Part shown: piece by piece, positions 20,946-28,455 of the stretch
Layout of the letters: each line of letters begins with the position of its first letter
Position numbering within the stretch: the stretch's first letter is position 1
Position numbers and translations under genes: made by a program
From: Massilia endophytica
GTDB taxonomy: Bacteria > Pseudomonadota > Gammaproteobacteria > Burkholderiales > Burkholderiaceae_D
NCBI RefSeq assembly: GCF_021165955.1
Contig: NZ_CP088952.1
Span: 4,464,001 to 4,528,000 of the forward strand
DNA length: 64,000 nt
Direction of reading: 5' to 3'
Notes under the pieces: model-generated
Database searches by the model: none
What the model saw: the letters and a program-made list of their open reading frames with translations, nothing else
Told to the model about the DNA's origin: nothing

Positions 20946-21617
20946 ATGACCGCTCAACTGGACTCTCTGGCTGTCGCGCAGTATCTCGCCGACCATCCGC
21001 ATTTCTTCGAAGAACACGCCAACCTGCTGGGGGACGTCAAGCTGTCCAGCCCCCTCACCGGCCGCGCCGTGTCGCTGCAGGAAAGGCAGATGGAAGTGAT
21101 GCGCGAGAAGTACAAGACGCTGGAGCTGCGCCTGGCCGAGCTCACCCGCCACGCGCACGAGAACGCCGCCATCGCCAACCGCTTCCACAGCTGGAACCAG
21201 GCGCTGCTGCGCGAGCGCGACCCGGCCGCCCTGCCGCGCGCCATGACCGAAGGCCTGAAGGACAGCTTCCATGTGCCCGCCGCCACCCTGCGCCTGTTCG
21301 ACGTGCCGTCCCAGTATGCGGACGAATGGTTCGCCGCCGGCGTGTCGGAAGACGCCCGCCTGTTCGCCAACAGCCTGCTGGCGCCCTACTGCGGCAGCAA
21401 TAACGATTTCGAAGCCGTGCGCTGGCTGGACGATGCGGACAGCATCAAGTCCACCGTCATCCTCGCCCTGCGCAAGCCCGGCACGCGCGACCCGGCCTTC
21501 GGCCTGCTGATCATGGGCTCGCCCGATCCGGAACGCTTCACGGCCCTGATGGCGACGGACTTCCTGGTCCACATCGCCGAAACCGCCAGCGTGGCCCTGG
21601 CTCCCCTGGTGGCCTGA
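20946..21617 (+). CDS. DUF484 family protein (GAF-like), partner of xerC
   Basis: The product has 223 residues. The N-terminal VAQYLADHPHFFEEHANLLGDVKL and SLQERQMEVMREKYKTLELRL (helical / coiled-coil) are the DUF484 hallmark. The rest resembles a GAF-like sensor domain (FGLLIMGSPDPERFTALMATDFL). Function is unknown; its near-universal position before xerC suggests a link to chromosome dimer resolution. It ends 8 bp before xerC. Confidence 0.9.
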   Translation: MTAQLDSLAVAQYLADHPHFFEEHANLLGDVKLSSPLTGRAVSLQERQMEVMREKYKTLELRLAELTRHAHENAAIANRFHSWNQALLRERDPAALPRAMTEGLKDSFHVPAATLRLFDVPSQYADEWFAAGVSEDARLFANSLLAPYCGSNNDFEAVRWLDDADSIKSTVILALRKPGTRDPAFGLLIMGSPDPERFTALMATDFLVHIAETASVALAPLVA

Positions 21618-21625
21618 GCCGCACC

Positions 21626-22576
21626 ATGGACAGGGCGCACGGCAAGCAGGACTGGGCCGGCGCCTGGCTGGACTACCTGAAGACCCAGCGCAAGCTGTCC
21701 GATCACACAACTGCCGCCTACGGCCGCGACCTGCGCGAGCTGGCCGTCCTCAGCGAAGGGCGGGAGCCCGCCGCCCTGAACCACTTCGATATCCGCCGCT
21801 ACGCGGCCAAGCTGCACGCCTCCGGGCAGGATGCGCGCACGATTTCGCGCAAGCTCTCCTGCTGGCGCGGCTTCTTCGACTGGCTGGGCGGCCAGACGGA
21901 GCTCGCCGCCAATCCCGTGGAAGGCGTGCGGGCCCCCAAGCGCGCCAGGACCCTGCCCAAGGCGCTGGCCGTGGACGACGCCGTGCAGCTGGTCTCCACC
22001 CCGGCGCGCACAGCCGCCGCGGGCAGCGAACCCGCCGAGCTGTGCAGCCTGGCCATGTTCGAGCTGCTCTATTCGAGCGGGCTGCGGGTCTCGGAGCTGT
22101 GCGGCCTCGACCTCGTCTTCCGCAAGGCGGAGGCGGGCCGCGGCGCCTCGGCGGGCTGGCTGGAGCGGGACAATGCGGAAGTGGTCGTGACCGGCAAGGG
22201 CGGCAAGATGCGCCGCGTGCCCGTGGGCAAGGCGGCCCTGGCCGCGCTGGACGCCTGGCTGGCCGTGCGCCCCGCGCCGGCGGACGGCAGCGCCGCCCTC
22301 TTCCTGAGCGCGCGCGGCAGCCGCATGTCGCCCCGCGTGGTGCAGCAGCGCCTCAAGCAGCACAGCCTGGCCACGGGCGCACCCATGCATGTGCACCCGC
22401 ACATGCTGCGCCACTCCTTCGCCTCCCACGTGCTGCAGTCCTCGGGCGACCTGCGCGCCGTGCAGGAGATGCTGGGCCACAGCAGCATCAGCTCGACCCA
22501 GGTGTATACGGCGCTGGATTTCCAGCATCTTGCCCAGGTCTATGACAAGGCTCATCCCCGGGCTAAAATCAAGTAA
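21626..22576 (+). CDS. xerC: Tyrosine recombinase XerC
   Basis: This site-specific recombinase resolves chromosome dimers at dif together with XerD. It has 316 residues: an N-terminal SAM-like core-binding domain (WLDYLKTQRKLSDHTTAAYGRDL) and the catalytic domain. The active-site residues are seen in SSGLRVSELCG (Arg), HPHMLRHSFASH (HxxR), LGHSSISSTQVYT (His and nucleophilic Tyr). The start is ATG 21626. It is co-transcribed with the DUF484 gene. Confidence 0.96.
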   Translation: MDRAHGKQDWAGAWLDYLKTQRKLSDHTTAAYGRDLRELAVLSEGREPAALNHFDIRRYAAKLHASGQDARTISRKLSCWRGFFDWLGGQTELAANPVEGVRAPKRARTLPKALAVDDAVQLVSTPARTAAAGSEPAELCSLAMFELLYSSGLRVSELCGLDLVFRKAEAGRGASAGWLERDNAEVVVTGKGGKMRRVPVGKAALAALDAWLAVRPAPADGSAALFLSARGSRMSPRVVQQRLKQHSLATGAPMHVHPHMLRHSFASHVLQSSGDLRAVQEMLGHSSISSTQVYTALDFQHLAQVYDKAHPRAKIK

Positions 22577-22673
22577 GGCCGGGCATTAAGGCTGATTCAG
22601 ATCAATTCCGCCGTTGGACAGCTCTCTTGAAATTCCGGCATAATCGACCGATTCTGTTACCGGTAAAGCGCAC

Positions 22674-23723
22674 ATGGCACTGATTCCCACCACTATTCTC
22701 ACCGGCTTCCTGGGCGCCGGAAAAACCACCCTGCTGAACCGCATCCTGCAGGAAAACCACGGCATGCGCATCGCCGTGATCGAAAACGAATTCGGCCAGG
22801 AAAATATCGATAACGAGATCCTGGTGCAGGAAAGCCGCGAGCAGATCGTGGAAATGAATAACGGTTGCATCTGCTGCACGGTGCGGGGCGACCTCATCAT
22901 TGGCCTCTCCGACCTGGCGCGCCGCCGCGCCGCCGGCGAGATCCAGTTCGACCGCGTGGTGATCGAGACCACCGGCCTGGCCAATCCCGGCCCCGTGGCC
23001 CAGACCTTCTTCGTGGACGACGAAGTGGGCAGCAACTACATGCTGGACGCCATCGTGACTGTGGTAGATGCGCGTCACGCCAACCAGCAGCTGGACGAGA
23101 ACGAGGAAGCCCAGCGCCAGGTGGGCTTCGCCGACAAGATCCTGCTCTCCAAGACTGACCTGGTGGACGCGGCCGCCGTGGACGCCCTGTGCGCCCGCCT
23201 CAAGCGCATCAACCCGCGCGCGCCCATCAGCCGTTCCGACTTCGGCCGCGCGCCGATCACGGAAGTGCTTGATCTGAAAGGCTTTAACCTGAACGAGAAG
23301 CTGGAGATCGACCCCGATTTCCTGGCCGCCGAAGAGCACGAACACCACCACGATCACGACCACGAGCATGGCGAACACTGCGACCATCCCAGTCATGCGC
23401 ACGATCATCACCATAGCCATCATACTGACGAGATCGCAGCCTTTGCCTTCCGCAGCGAGCGGCCTTTCGATCCCAACAAGCTGGACGAGTTCCTCGGCGG
23501 CCTGATCAACGTGTACGGCCCTCGCATGTTGCGCTACAAAGGCGTATTGTGGATGCAAGGCGCCGAGCGCAAGGTAGTATTCCAGGGCGTCCACCAGATC
23601 ATGGGAAGCGATCTGGGCGCGAAATGGGGCGAAAGCGACGTTCGCGGCAGCAAAATGGTGTTTATTGGCAAAAATTTACCAAAAGACGTGTTTATTCGCG
23701 GTTTGGAACAATGTTTGGTATAA
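22674..23723 (+). CDS. CobW/COG0523 family GTPase, putative metal (zinc) chaperone
   Basis: The protein has 349 residues: P-loop GFLGAGKTTLLN, metal-binding NGCICCTVRGDL (the CXCC motif), GTPase motifs ETTGLANPG and LLSKTDLVD, and a C-terminal CobW_C domain. Between the domains is a long His-rich segment (about residues 222-249; blocks such as EHHHDHDHEHG and HDHHHSHH) that could buffer zinc. COG0523 members insert or deliver metals, mostly zinc. No Zur-like palindrome was identified in the 97-bp upstream gap. Confidence 0.9.
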   Translation: MALIPTTILTGFLGAGKTTLLNRILQENHGMRIAVIENEFGQENIDNEILVQESREQIVEMNNGCICCTVRGDLIIGLSDLARRRAAGEIQFDRVVIETTGLANPGPVAQTFFVDDEVGSNYMLDAIVTVVDARHANQQLDENEEAQRQVGFADKILLSKTDLVDAAAVDALCARLKRINPRAPISRSDFGRAPITEVLDLKGFNLNEKLEIDPDFLAAEEHEHHHDHDHEHGEHCDHPSHAHDHHHSHHTDEIAAFAFRSERPFDPNKLDEFLGGLINVYGPRMLRYKGVLWMQGAERKVVFQGVHQIMGSDLGAKWGESDVRGSKMVFIGKNLPKDVFIRGLEQCLV

Positions 23724-23820
23724 ACTAACCCGGTTTTGTGTGGGGACCGGCTGAGCCGGGCCAGATGTCGCCGAACATCTGCTATTTGAAAACTCTGTCG
23801 TATCGAAGGTAAGCGAAGTC

Positions 23821-24267
23821 ATGACGAAAACTAATAAATCGACCCCCGCCGCTGAAGCTCCGCTGCTCACGGAAGAACAGATTCTGAAGATGAGCGACAA
23901 GGACTACATGAACCCGGCGCAGATGGCCTTCTTCAAGGCCCGGCTGCAGGCGCTGGAAAAGGAGCTTCTGAAGAACGCCGGCGAAACCACCGAACACCTG
24001 CGCGAAACCGTGCTGGTGCCGGACCCGGCCGACCGCGCCACCATCGAGGAAGAGCATGCGCTGGAGCTGCGCACCCGCGACCGCGAGCGCAAGCTGCTCA
24101 AGAAAGTGCAGCAGTCCCTCATCGCCATCGACAACGGCGAGTACGGCTGGTGCGAGGAAACCGGCGAACCGATCGGCATTCCGCGCCTGATCGCCCGTCC
24201 GACCGCCACGCTGTCGCTGGAAGCGCAGCAGCGCCGCGAACTGAAGCAGAAGCTCTACGGGGACTGA
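23821..24267 (+). CDS. dksA: RNA polymerase-binding transcription factor DksA, cysteine-poor form
   Basis: DksA works with ppGpp to reset transcription initiation. It has 148 residues: an N-terminal region (LLTEEQILKMSDKDYMNPAQM), a coiled coil with DPADRATIEEEHALELR at the tip, and a C-terminal zinc-finger fold YGWCEETGEPIGIPRLIARPTATLS. Only one of the four canonical zinc cysteines remains (C-E-E-T, then S-L-E), so it is the reduced-cysteine form that may not depend on zinc. A terminator follows. Confidence 0.95.
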   Translation: MTKTNKSTPAAEAPLLTEEQILKMSDKDYMNPAQMAFFKARLQALEKELLKNAGETTEHLRETVLVPDPADRATIEEEHALELRTRDRERKLLKKVQQSLIAIDNGEYGWCEETGEPIGIPRLIARPTATLSLEAQQRRELKQKLYGD

Positions 24268-24284
24268 TCCTTCCGAGCTCAGCA

Positions 24285-24315
24285 CAAAAAGCATGCCCCG
24301 GGCATGCTTTTTTTT
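24285..24315 (+). terminator. Rho-independent terminator of dksA
   Basis: AAAAAGCATGCCC pairs with GGGCATGCTTTTT and runs into further T residues. It begins 17 bp after the dksA stop. Confidence 0.95.
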
Positions 24316-24336
24316 CGCGTTCAGCTACACTAGGGC

Positions 24337-25584
24337 GTGGGCATTTTCTCCAAGTTCAGGAAAAACAAGGAAGGCGAGGCCGTCCCCGAGGACGATGCCG
24401 CCGCCCGCCGTGCCGCCCAGGCGGAGCTGCAGCGCGAGCTGGCGCGCGCCACGGCCCTGAAAATCGACGCCATCGAAGCGGCCATGGCGGCCGACATCTT
24501 CGATAGCCCGGAACCCGTGTTCCGCCGCCCTCCCCGTCCCGCCGCCGCACCGTCCAGCCCCTTCACCGAGGACTTCACCACCGAGCTGCTGGAAGACGAG
24601 GACACGCCCGCCGAAGCGGCCGCGGCCGAAAGCGCGCCCCTGGTGGAGGAAGTGGCCATCCTGTACGCGAACGGCGAGCTGGAGGCGGCCGGGCTGCTGC
24701 TGCGCAGCGGGCTGGACGCGAAGGACCGCATGGTGTGGTGGATGCTGTTCGACCTCTACCAGATTCTCGGGCGGCAGGAGGACTTCGACAGCCTGTCCCT
24801 GGACTATGCCGCCGCCTTCGAAACCTCCCCGCCGCCCTGGAATCCCCCCGCAGCGGACCAGTCCGACGCCCACGCCGGGGCCGTGCAGACGGTAGTGCTC
24901 TCCGGCCTGCTGGACGAGCAGGTGGCCGAGCAGATCGGCACCCTGCGCGCCACGGCGGCCCAGGCCAGCCAGCTGCGCCTGGAGCTGGGGCGGCTCACGG
25001 GCGCCGAACCGGTCGGCTGCGCCCTGCTGCTGCAGGCCCTGAACCAGATCGAGCGGCCCGGCCTTGAGCTGGCCCTGCCGGGGGCCGACGTGCTGTGCGG
25101 CCACCTCCGCGCCCTGCCCGGCCTCAGGGACAAGGCCCAGGGCGAGGCGCCCTGGCTGCTCCTGCTCGAACTGTTGCGCCTGCAGAACCTGGAACAGGAG
25201 TTCGAGGATGTCAGCATGGACTACTGCCTCGCCTTCGAGGTCTCGCCCCCGCCCTTCCGGCCGCCGCAGGACAAGGTGGAAGCGCGCATGCGCCAGCCCG
25301 CGCCCGCGGGCGGCGAGCGTTTTGTGTTGCCTGAAGTCATCCATACGGACGACCTTGCTTTACTCGGCCGGATTGCCGCCTATGCTGAACGGTATCCGGC
25401 GCTGGTGTTCGACTGCTCGCGGCTGGCGCGCATCGAATTCGGCGCCGCCAACCAGCTGCTGGCGGCCCTGCAAGCCCTGCCGGGGCGCCGCATCGAATTC
25501 CGCGCCCTGAACCACCTGGCGGCGGCCCTGCTGCGCCTGGTGGGCATGGGCCGGATCGCCCGCCTGCAGCCGCATCGCTACTGA
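24337..25584 (+). CDS. STAS-domain protein of unknown function (GTG start)
   Basis: The protein has 415 residues and starts at GTG 24337 (MGIFSKFRKNKEG). An acidic, alanine-rich, probably disordered N-terminal third (to about residue 100) is followed by two similar helical units, each ending in a near-identical phrase (SLDYAAAFETSPPPW and SMDYCLAFEVSPPPF). Two beta-rich STAS-like segments follow the units; the last one (LVFDCSRLARIEFGAANQLLAAL) fits the anti-sigma-antagonist fold. A scaffolding or signalling role is inferred. It sits between dksA and hslV. Confidence 0.75.
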   Translation: MGIFSKFRKNKEGEAVPEDDAAARRAAQAELQRELARATALKIDAIEAAMAADIFDSPEPVFRRPPRPAAAPSSPFTEDFTTELLEDEDTPAEAAAAESAPLVEEVAILYANGELEAAGLLLRSGLDAKDRMVWWMLFDLYQILGRQEDFDSLSLDYAAAFETSPPPWNPPAADQSDAHAGAVQTVVLSGLLDEQVAEQIGTLRATAAQASQLRLELGRLTGAEPVGCALLLQALNQIERPGLELALPGADVLCGHLRALPGLRDKAQGEAPWLLLLELLRLQNLEQEFEDVSMDYCLAFEVSPPPFRPPQDKVEARMRQPAPAGGERFVLPEVIHTDDLALLGRIAAYAERYPALVFDCSRLARIEFGAANQLLAALQALPGRRIEFRALNHLAAALLRLVGMGRIARLQPHRY

Positions 25585-25662
25585 TTCGAAGCAACTTGCA
25601 ATTTTGACGTCCCATCCCCATTTCCGGGGCTGGACGCAGAGGCGTCACTCATCGAGGGCACT

Positions 25663-26199
25663 ATGGAACAATTTCACGGCACCACCATTCTGTGCGTGCG
25701 GCGCGGCAAACAGGTCGCATTGGGCGGCGATGGCCAGGTAACCCTGGGCAATATCGTCATGAAGGGCACGGCGCGCAAGGTGCGCAAGGTCTACAACGGC
25801 AAGGTGCTGGTGGGCTTCGCGGGCGGCACCGCGGACGCGTTCACCCTGCTGGAGCGCTTCGAAGCCAAGCTGGAGAAGCACCAGGGCAACCTGCTGCGCT
25901 CCTCCGTCGAGATGGCCAAGGACTGGCGCACCGACCGCGTGCTGCGCCGCCTGGAAGCCATGCTGCTGGTGGCCGACAGCGAATCGACCCTGGTCATTAC
26001 CGGCAACGGCGACGTGCTGGAGCCGGAAGACGGCGTGGGCGCCATCGGCTCGGGCGGCAGCTACGCCCAGTCCGCGGCCAAGGCCCTGGCCGAGAACACG
26101 GAACTGAGCCCGGCCGAGATCGTCAAGAAATCCCTGACCATCGCAGGCGAGCTGTGCATCTACACCAACCTGAACCACATCATCGAAACGCTGGACTGA
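25663..26199 (+). CDS. hslV: ATP-dependent protease subunit HslV
   Basis: This is the peptidase subunit of the HslUV (ClpYQ) protease. It has 178 residues. The catalytic threonine follows the short propeptide in HGTTILCVRRG, and ALGGDGQVTLGN, GFAGGTADAFTL and GAIGSGGSYAQSAAKAL are diagnostic. It lies 4 bp upstream of hslU in one operon. Confidence 0.98.
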   Translation: MEQFHGTTILCVRRGKQVALGGDGQVTLGNIVMKGTARKVRKVYNGKVLVGFAGGTADAFTLLERFEAKLEKHQGNLLRSSVEMAKDWRTDRVLRRLEAMLLVADSESTLVITGNGDVLEPEDGVGAIGSGGSYAQSAAKALAENTELSPAEIVKKSLTIAGELCIYTNLNHIIETLD

Positions 26200-26203
26200 G
26201 CCC

Positions 26204-27538
26204 ATGAACATGACACCCCAGGAAATCGTCGGCGAACTGGACAAGCACGTCGTCGGCCAAGGCAAGGCCAAGCGCGCCGTCGCCATTGCGCTGCGCAACC
26301 GCTGGCGCCGCCAGCAGGTGGAAGAGCCCCTGCGCCACGAGATCACGCCCAAGAACATCCTCATGATCGGTCCCACCGGCGTGGGCAAGACCGAGATCGC
26401 GCGCCGCCTCGCCAAGCTGGCCGACGCGCCCTTCATCAAGATCGAAGCCACCAAGTTCACCGAGGTGGGCTATGTGGGGCGCGATGTGGACACCATCATC
26501 CGCGACCTGATCGACATCGGCGTGAAGCAGACCCGCCAGTCCGAGATGGCCAAGGTGCGCGCGCGGGCCGAGGACGCGGCGGAAGACCGCGTGCTCGACA
26601 TCCTGCTGCCGCCGCCGCGCGACTTCGGCTTCGCCAATACGCAGAGCGACGCGCCTGCCAGCGACAGCACGCGCCAGACCTTCCGCAAGCGCCTGCGCCA
26701 GGGCGAGCTGGACGACAAGGAAATCGAGATCGAGCTGGCCGAGCCGGCGCCGCAGATGGAAATCATGGCGCCGCCCGGCATGGAGGAAATGACCGAGCAG
26801 ATCAAGTCCATGTTCTCGGGCGTGGGCGGCGGGCGAAAGAAGGCGCGCAAGATCAAGATCAGGGAAGCCATGAAGCTGCTGCTGGACGAAGAGGCGGCCA
26901 AGCTCGTGAACGAAGACGAGATGAAGCAGAAGGCGATTCAGAACGTGGAGCAGAACGGCATCGTCTTCCTGGACGAGATCGACAAGATCGCCTCGCGCTC
27001 GGAGACGGGCGGCGCCGACGTATCGCGCGCGGGCGTGCAGCGCGACCTGCTGCCGCTGGTGGAAGGCACCACGGTCAACACCAAGTACGGCATGATCAAG
27101 ACCGACCACATCTTGTTCATCGCCTCCGGCGCCTTCCATCTGGCCAAGCCCTCGGACCTTATCCCCGAGCTGCAAGGGCGCTTCCCCATCCGGGTGGAGC
27201 TGGAATCGCTGTCGATTGCCGACTTCGAGCGCATCCTGACGAGCACCGACGCCTGCCTGACGCGCCAGTACGAAGCCCTGCTGGCGACGGAGGGCCTGAA
27301 GCTGGAGTTCTCGCCCGAAGGCATTACGCGGCTGGCAGAGATCTCCTACCAGGTCAACGAGCGCACGGAAAACATCGGCGCGCGGCGCCTGTACACGGTG
27401 ATGGAGAAGCTGCTCGAAGAGATCTCCTTCACGGCGACGGAAGGCGGCAGCAAGACGGTGGTGATCGACGCCGACTACGTCAACCAGCGGCTGGACGCGC
27501 TGGCGGTGAACGAAGACCTCTCCCGCTACGTCCTGTAA
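26204..27538 (+). CDS. hslU: ATP-dependent protease ATPase subunit HslU
   Basis: This AAA+ unfoldase feeds substrates to HslV. It has 444 residues: Walker A GPTGVGKTEIARRLA, Walker B GIVFLDEIDKIA, the pore motif GYVGRDV, a family-specific intermediate (I) domain of about 130 residues (DRVLDILLPPPRDFGF onward), and sensor 2 in ENIGARRLYTVME. It ends YVL, as in the family. The stop shares one base with the next small gene. Confidence 0.98.
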   Translation: MNMTPQEIVGELDKHVVGQGKAKRAVAIALRNRWRRQQVEEPLRHEITPKNILMIGPTGVGKTEIARRLAKLADAPFIKIEATKFTEVGYVGRDVDTIIRDLIDIGVKQTRQSEMAKVRARAEDAAEDRVLDILLPPPRDFGFANTQSDAPASDSTRQTFRKRLRQGELDDKEIEIELAEPAPQMEIMAPPGMEEMTEQIKSMFSGVGGGRKKARKIKIREAMKLLLDEEAAKLVNEDEMKQKAIQNVEQNGIVFLDEIDKIASRSETGGADVSRAGVQRDLLPLVEGTTVNTKYGMIKTDHILFIASGAFHLAKPSDLIPELQGRFPIRVELESLSIADFERILTSTDACLTRQYEALLATEGLKLEFSPEGITRLAEISYQVNERTENIGARRLYTVMEKLLEEISFTATEGGSKTVVIDADYVNQRLDALAVNEDLSRYVL

Positions 27539-27729
27539 TGGCCAACAAGACCTTGCGGACGCGGCAGAAGATCGTCGTGACCGCCCCGCCCGTCAAGCCC
27601 CGCAACCCGTTTGCGGGGCTGGCGAAGGCGCGTTCCGCAGGTCCCCACGAGCGCAGCAAGAGCGCCGAACGGCAAGCCGCCAAGCGCGCCATCGCCAAAG
27701 CCAAGCTCAAGCCCGACCCCGACGATTAA
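27538..27729 (+). CDS. Small basic hypothetical protein after hslU
   Basis: The 63-residue protein is rich in Lys, Arg and Ala (such as KSAERQAAKRAIAKAKLKPDP), with no cysteines or hydrophobic segment, and is probably disordered and nucleic-acid-binding in character. The ATG overlaps the hslU TAA stop (TAATG), suggesting translational coupling. I do not recognise the family. Its stop lies 12 bp before the large inverted repeat. Confidence 0.6.
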   Translation: MANKTLRTRQKIVVTAPPVKPRNPFAGLAKARSAGPHERSKSAERQAAKRAIAKAKLKPDPDD

Positions 27730-27741
27730 CCCGGTCGCCGT

Positions 27742-27826
27742 AAAAAGTTGCTTAATTGGGGACAGACCCCTTTAAGAAATTCGCAAAATTTCTTAAAGGG
27801 GTCTGTCCCCAATTAAGCAACTTTTT
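27742..27826. repeat. Perfect 40-bp inverted repeat with GGGGACAGACCCC core
   Basis: Two 40-bp arms (27742-27781 and 27787-27826) are exact reverse complements around a 5-base loop (CGCAA). The arms begin AAAAAGTTGCTTAATT and end TTTAAGAAATT, with GGGGACAGACCCC in the middle. T-runs at both outer ends make it a plausible bidirectional terminator between the hslVU unit and gspC, which converge here. The 13-bp core is shared with the element at 11321-11455, so it belongs to a dispersed REP-like family. Confidence 0.95.
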
Positions 27827-27833
27827 CTGTTTT

Positions 27834-28439
27834 TTATTGCGAGGTGACCGGGCGCTGGGCGGGGGCCGTCTGGACCGGAGCATTCGGGATCGGCGCCAGC
27901 TGGCCGGGCGGGCCGACCGGGGTGCCGGGCGGCGGAGTCACCAGCGGCGTGGCCGATGGAGCCTGGGCCACCGGCGCCGGCGGCGGCGTGATTGTGGGCG
28001 GGTTCACCGGCGCCAGCGGCGCCGTGGTGGTGGAGGATACGCCTTCAGCCGCTGGCAGGTCGATGCGCTTCTGCACCCCGCCTTCCAGCAGGATCACATG
28101 GCGCGCCTGCACATCATGTACGGTGACACCCGGCGCCACTTCTTCGCCTATCGGATACGCCTTGGCCGGTTCGCCGTTCGCGGCGATGATGGCCACGCTG
28201 CGCTGCCCCGCGCGCGAGGCGACCACGCCCACCAGCTGGTAGTTGCTGACCGCGGCAACGGCCGTCTGGCCGCCGAACAGGCCGCGCGCCATGTCGGGCG
28301 AGGCTTCGGGCATCTGCTGCACGGGCACCACGGCAATGGGGCGCTGCTGCGGCTTGAAGAGCTGCAGGCCCCAGTAGGCCAGCGAGGCGGTCAGCGCGAC
28401 CACGGCGGCCAGGGTGCTCAGGAAGGGTAGTCGGTTCAA
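27834..28439 (-). CDS. gspC: Type II secretion system protein C (GspC), short form without PDZ
   Basis: GspC is the inner-membrane protein linking the platform to the GspD secretin. It has 201 residues: a single N-terminal membrane segment (FLSTLAAVVALTASLAYWGLQLF), then the homology-region domain (YQLVGVVASRAGQRSVAIIAANGEPAKAYPIGEEV, split here by convention, to KRIDLP). A long Pro/Ala/Thr-rich tail replaces the usual PDZ or coiled-coil module. It is the last gene of the gsp operon, 16 bp after gspF. Confidence 0.85.
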   Translation of the reverse strand: MNRLPFLSTLAAVVALTASLAYWGLQLFKPQQRPIAVVPVQQMPEASPDMARGLFGGQTAVAAVSNYQLVGVVASRAGQRSVAIIAANGEPAKAYPIGEEVAPGVTVHDVQARHVILLEGGVQKRIDLPAAEGVSSTTTAPLAPVNPPTITPPPAPVAQAPSATPLVTPPPGTPVGPPGQLAPIPNAPVQTAPAQRPVTSQ

Positions 28440-28455
28440 ATGTGTTCTCCAGTGT

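Noticed and set aside
23341..23430. Short tandem CAC/CAT-rich repeat as a CRISPR or microsatellite
   Set aside because: It is the coding sequence of the histidine-rich linker in the CobW GTPase. No CRISPR-like repeat-spacer array was seen anywhere in the window.
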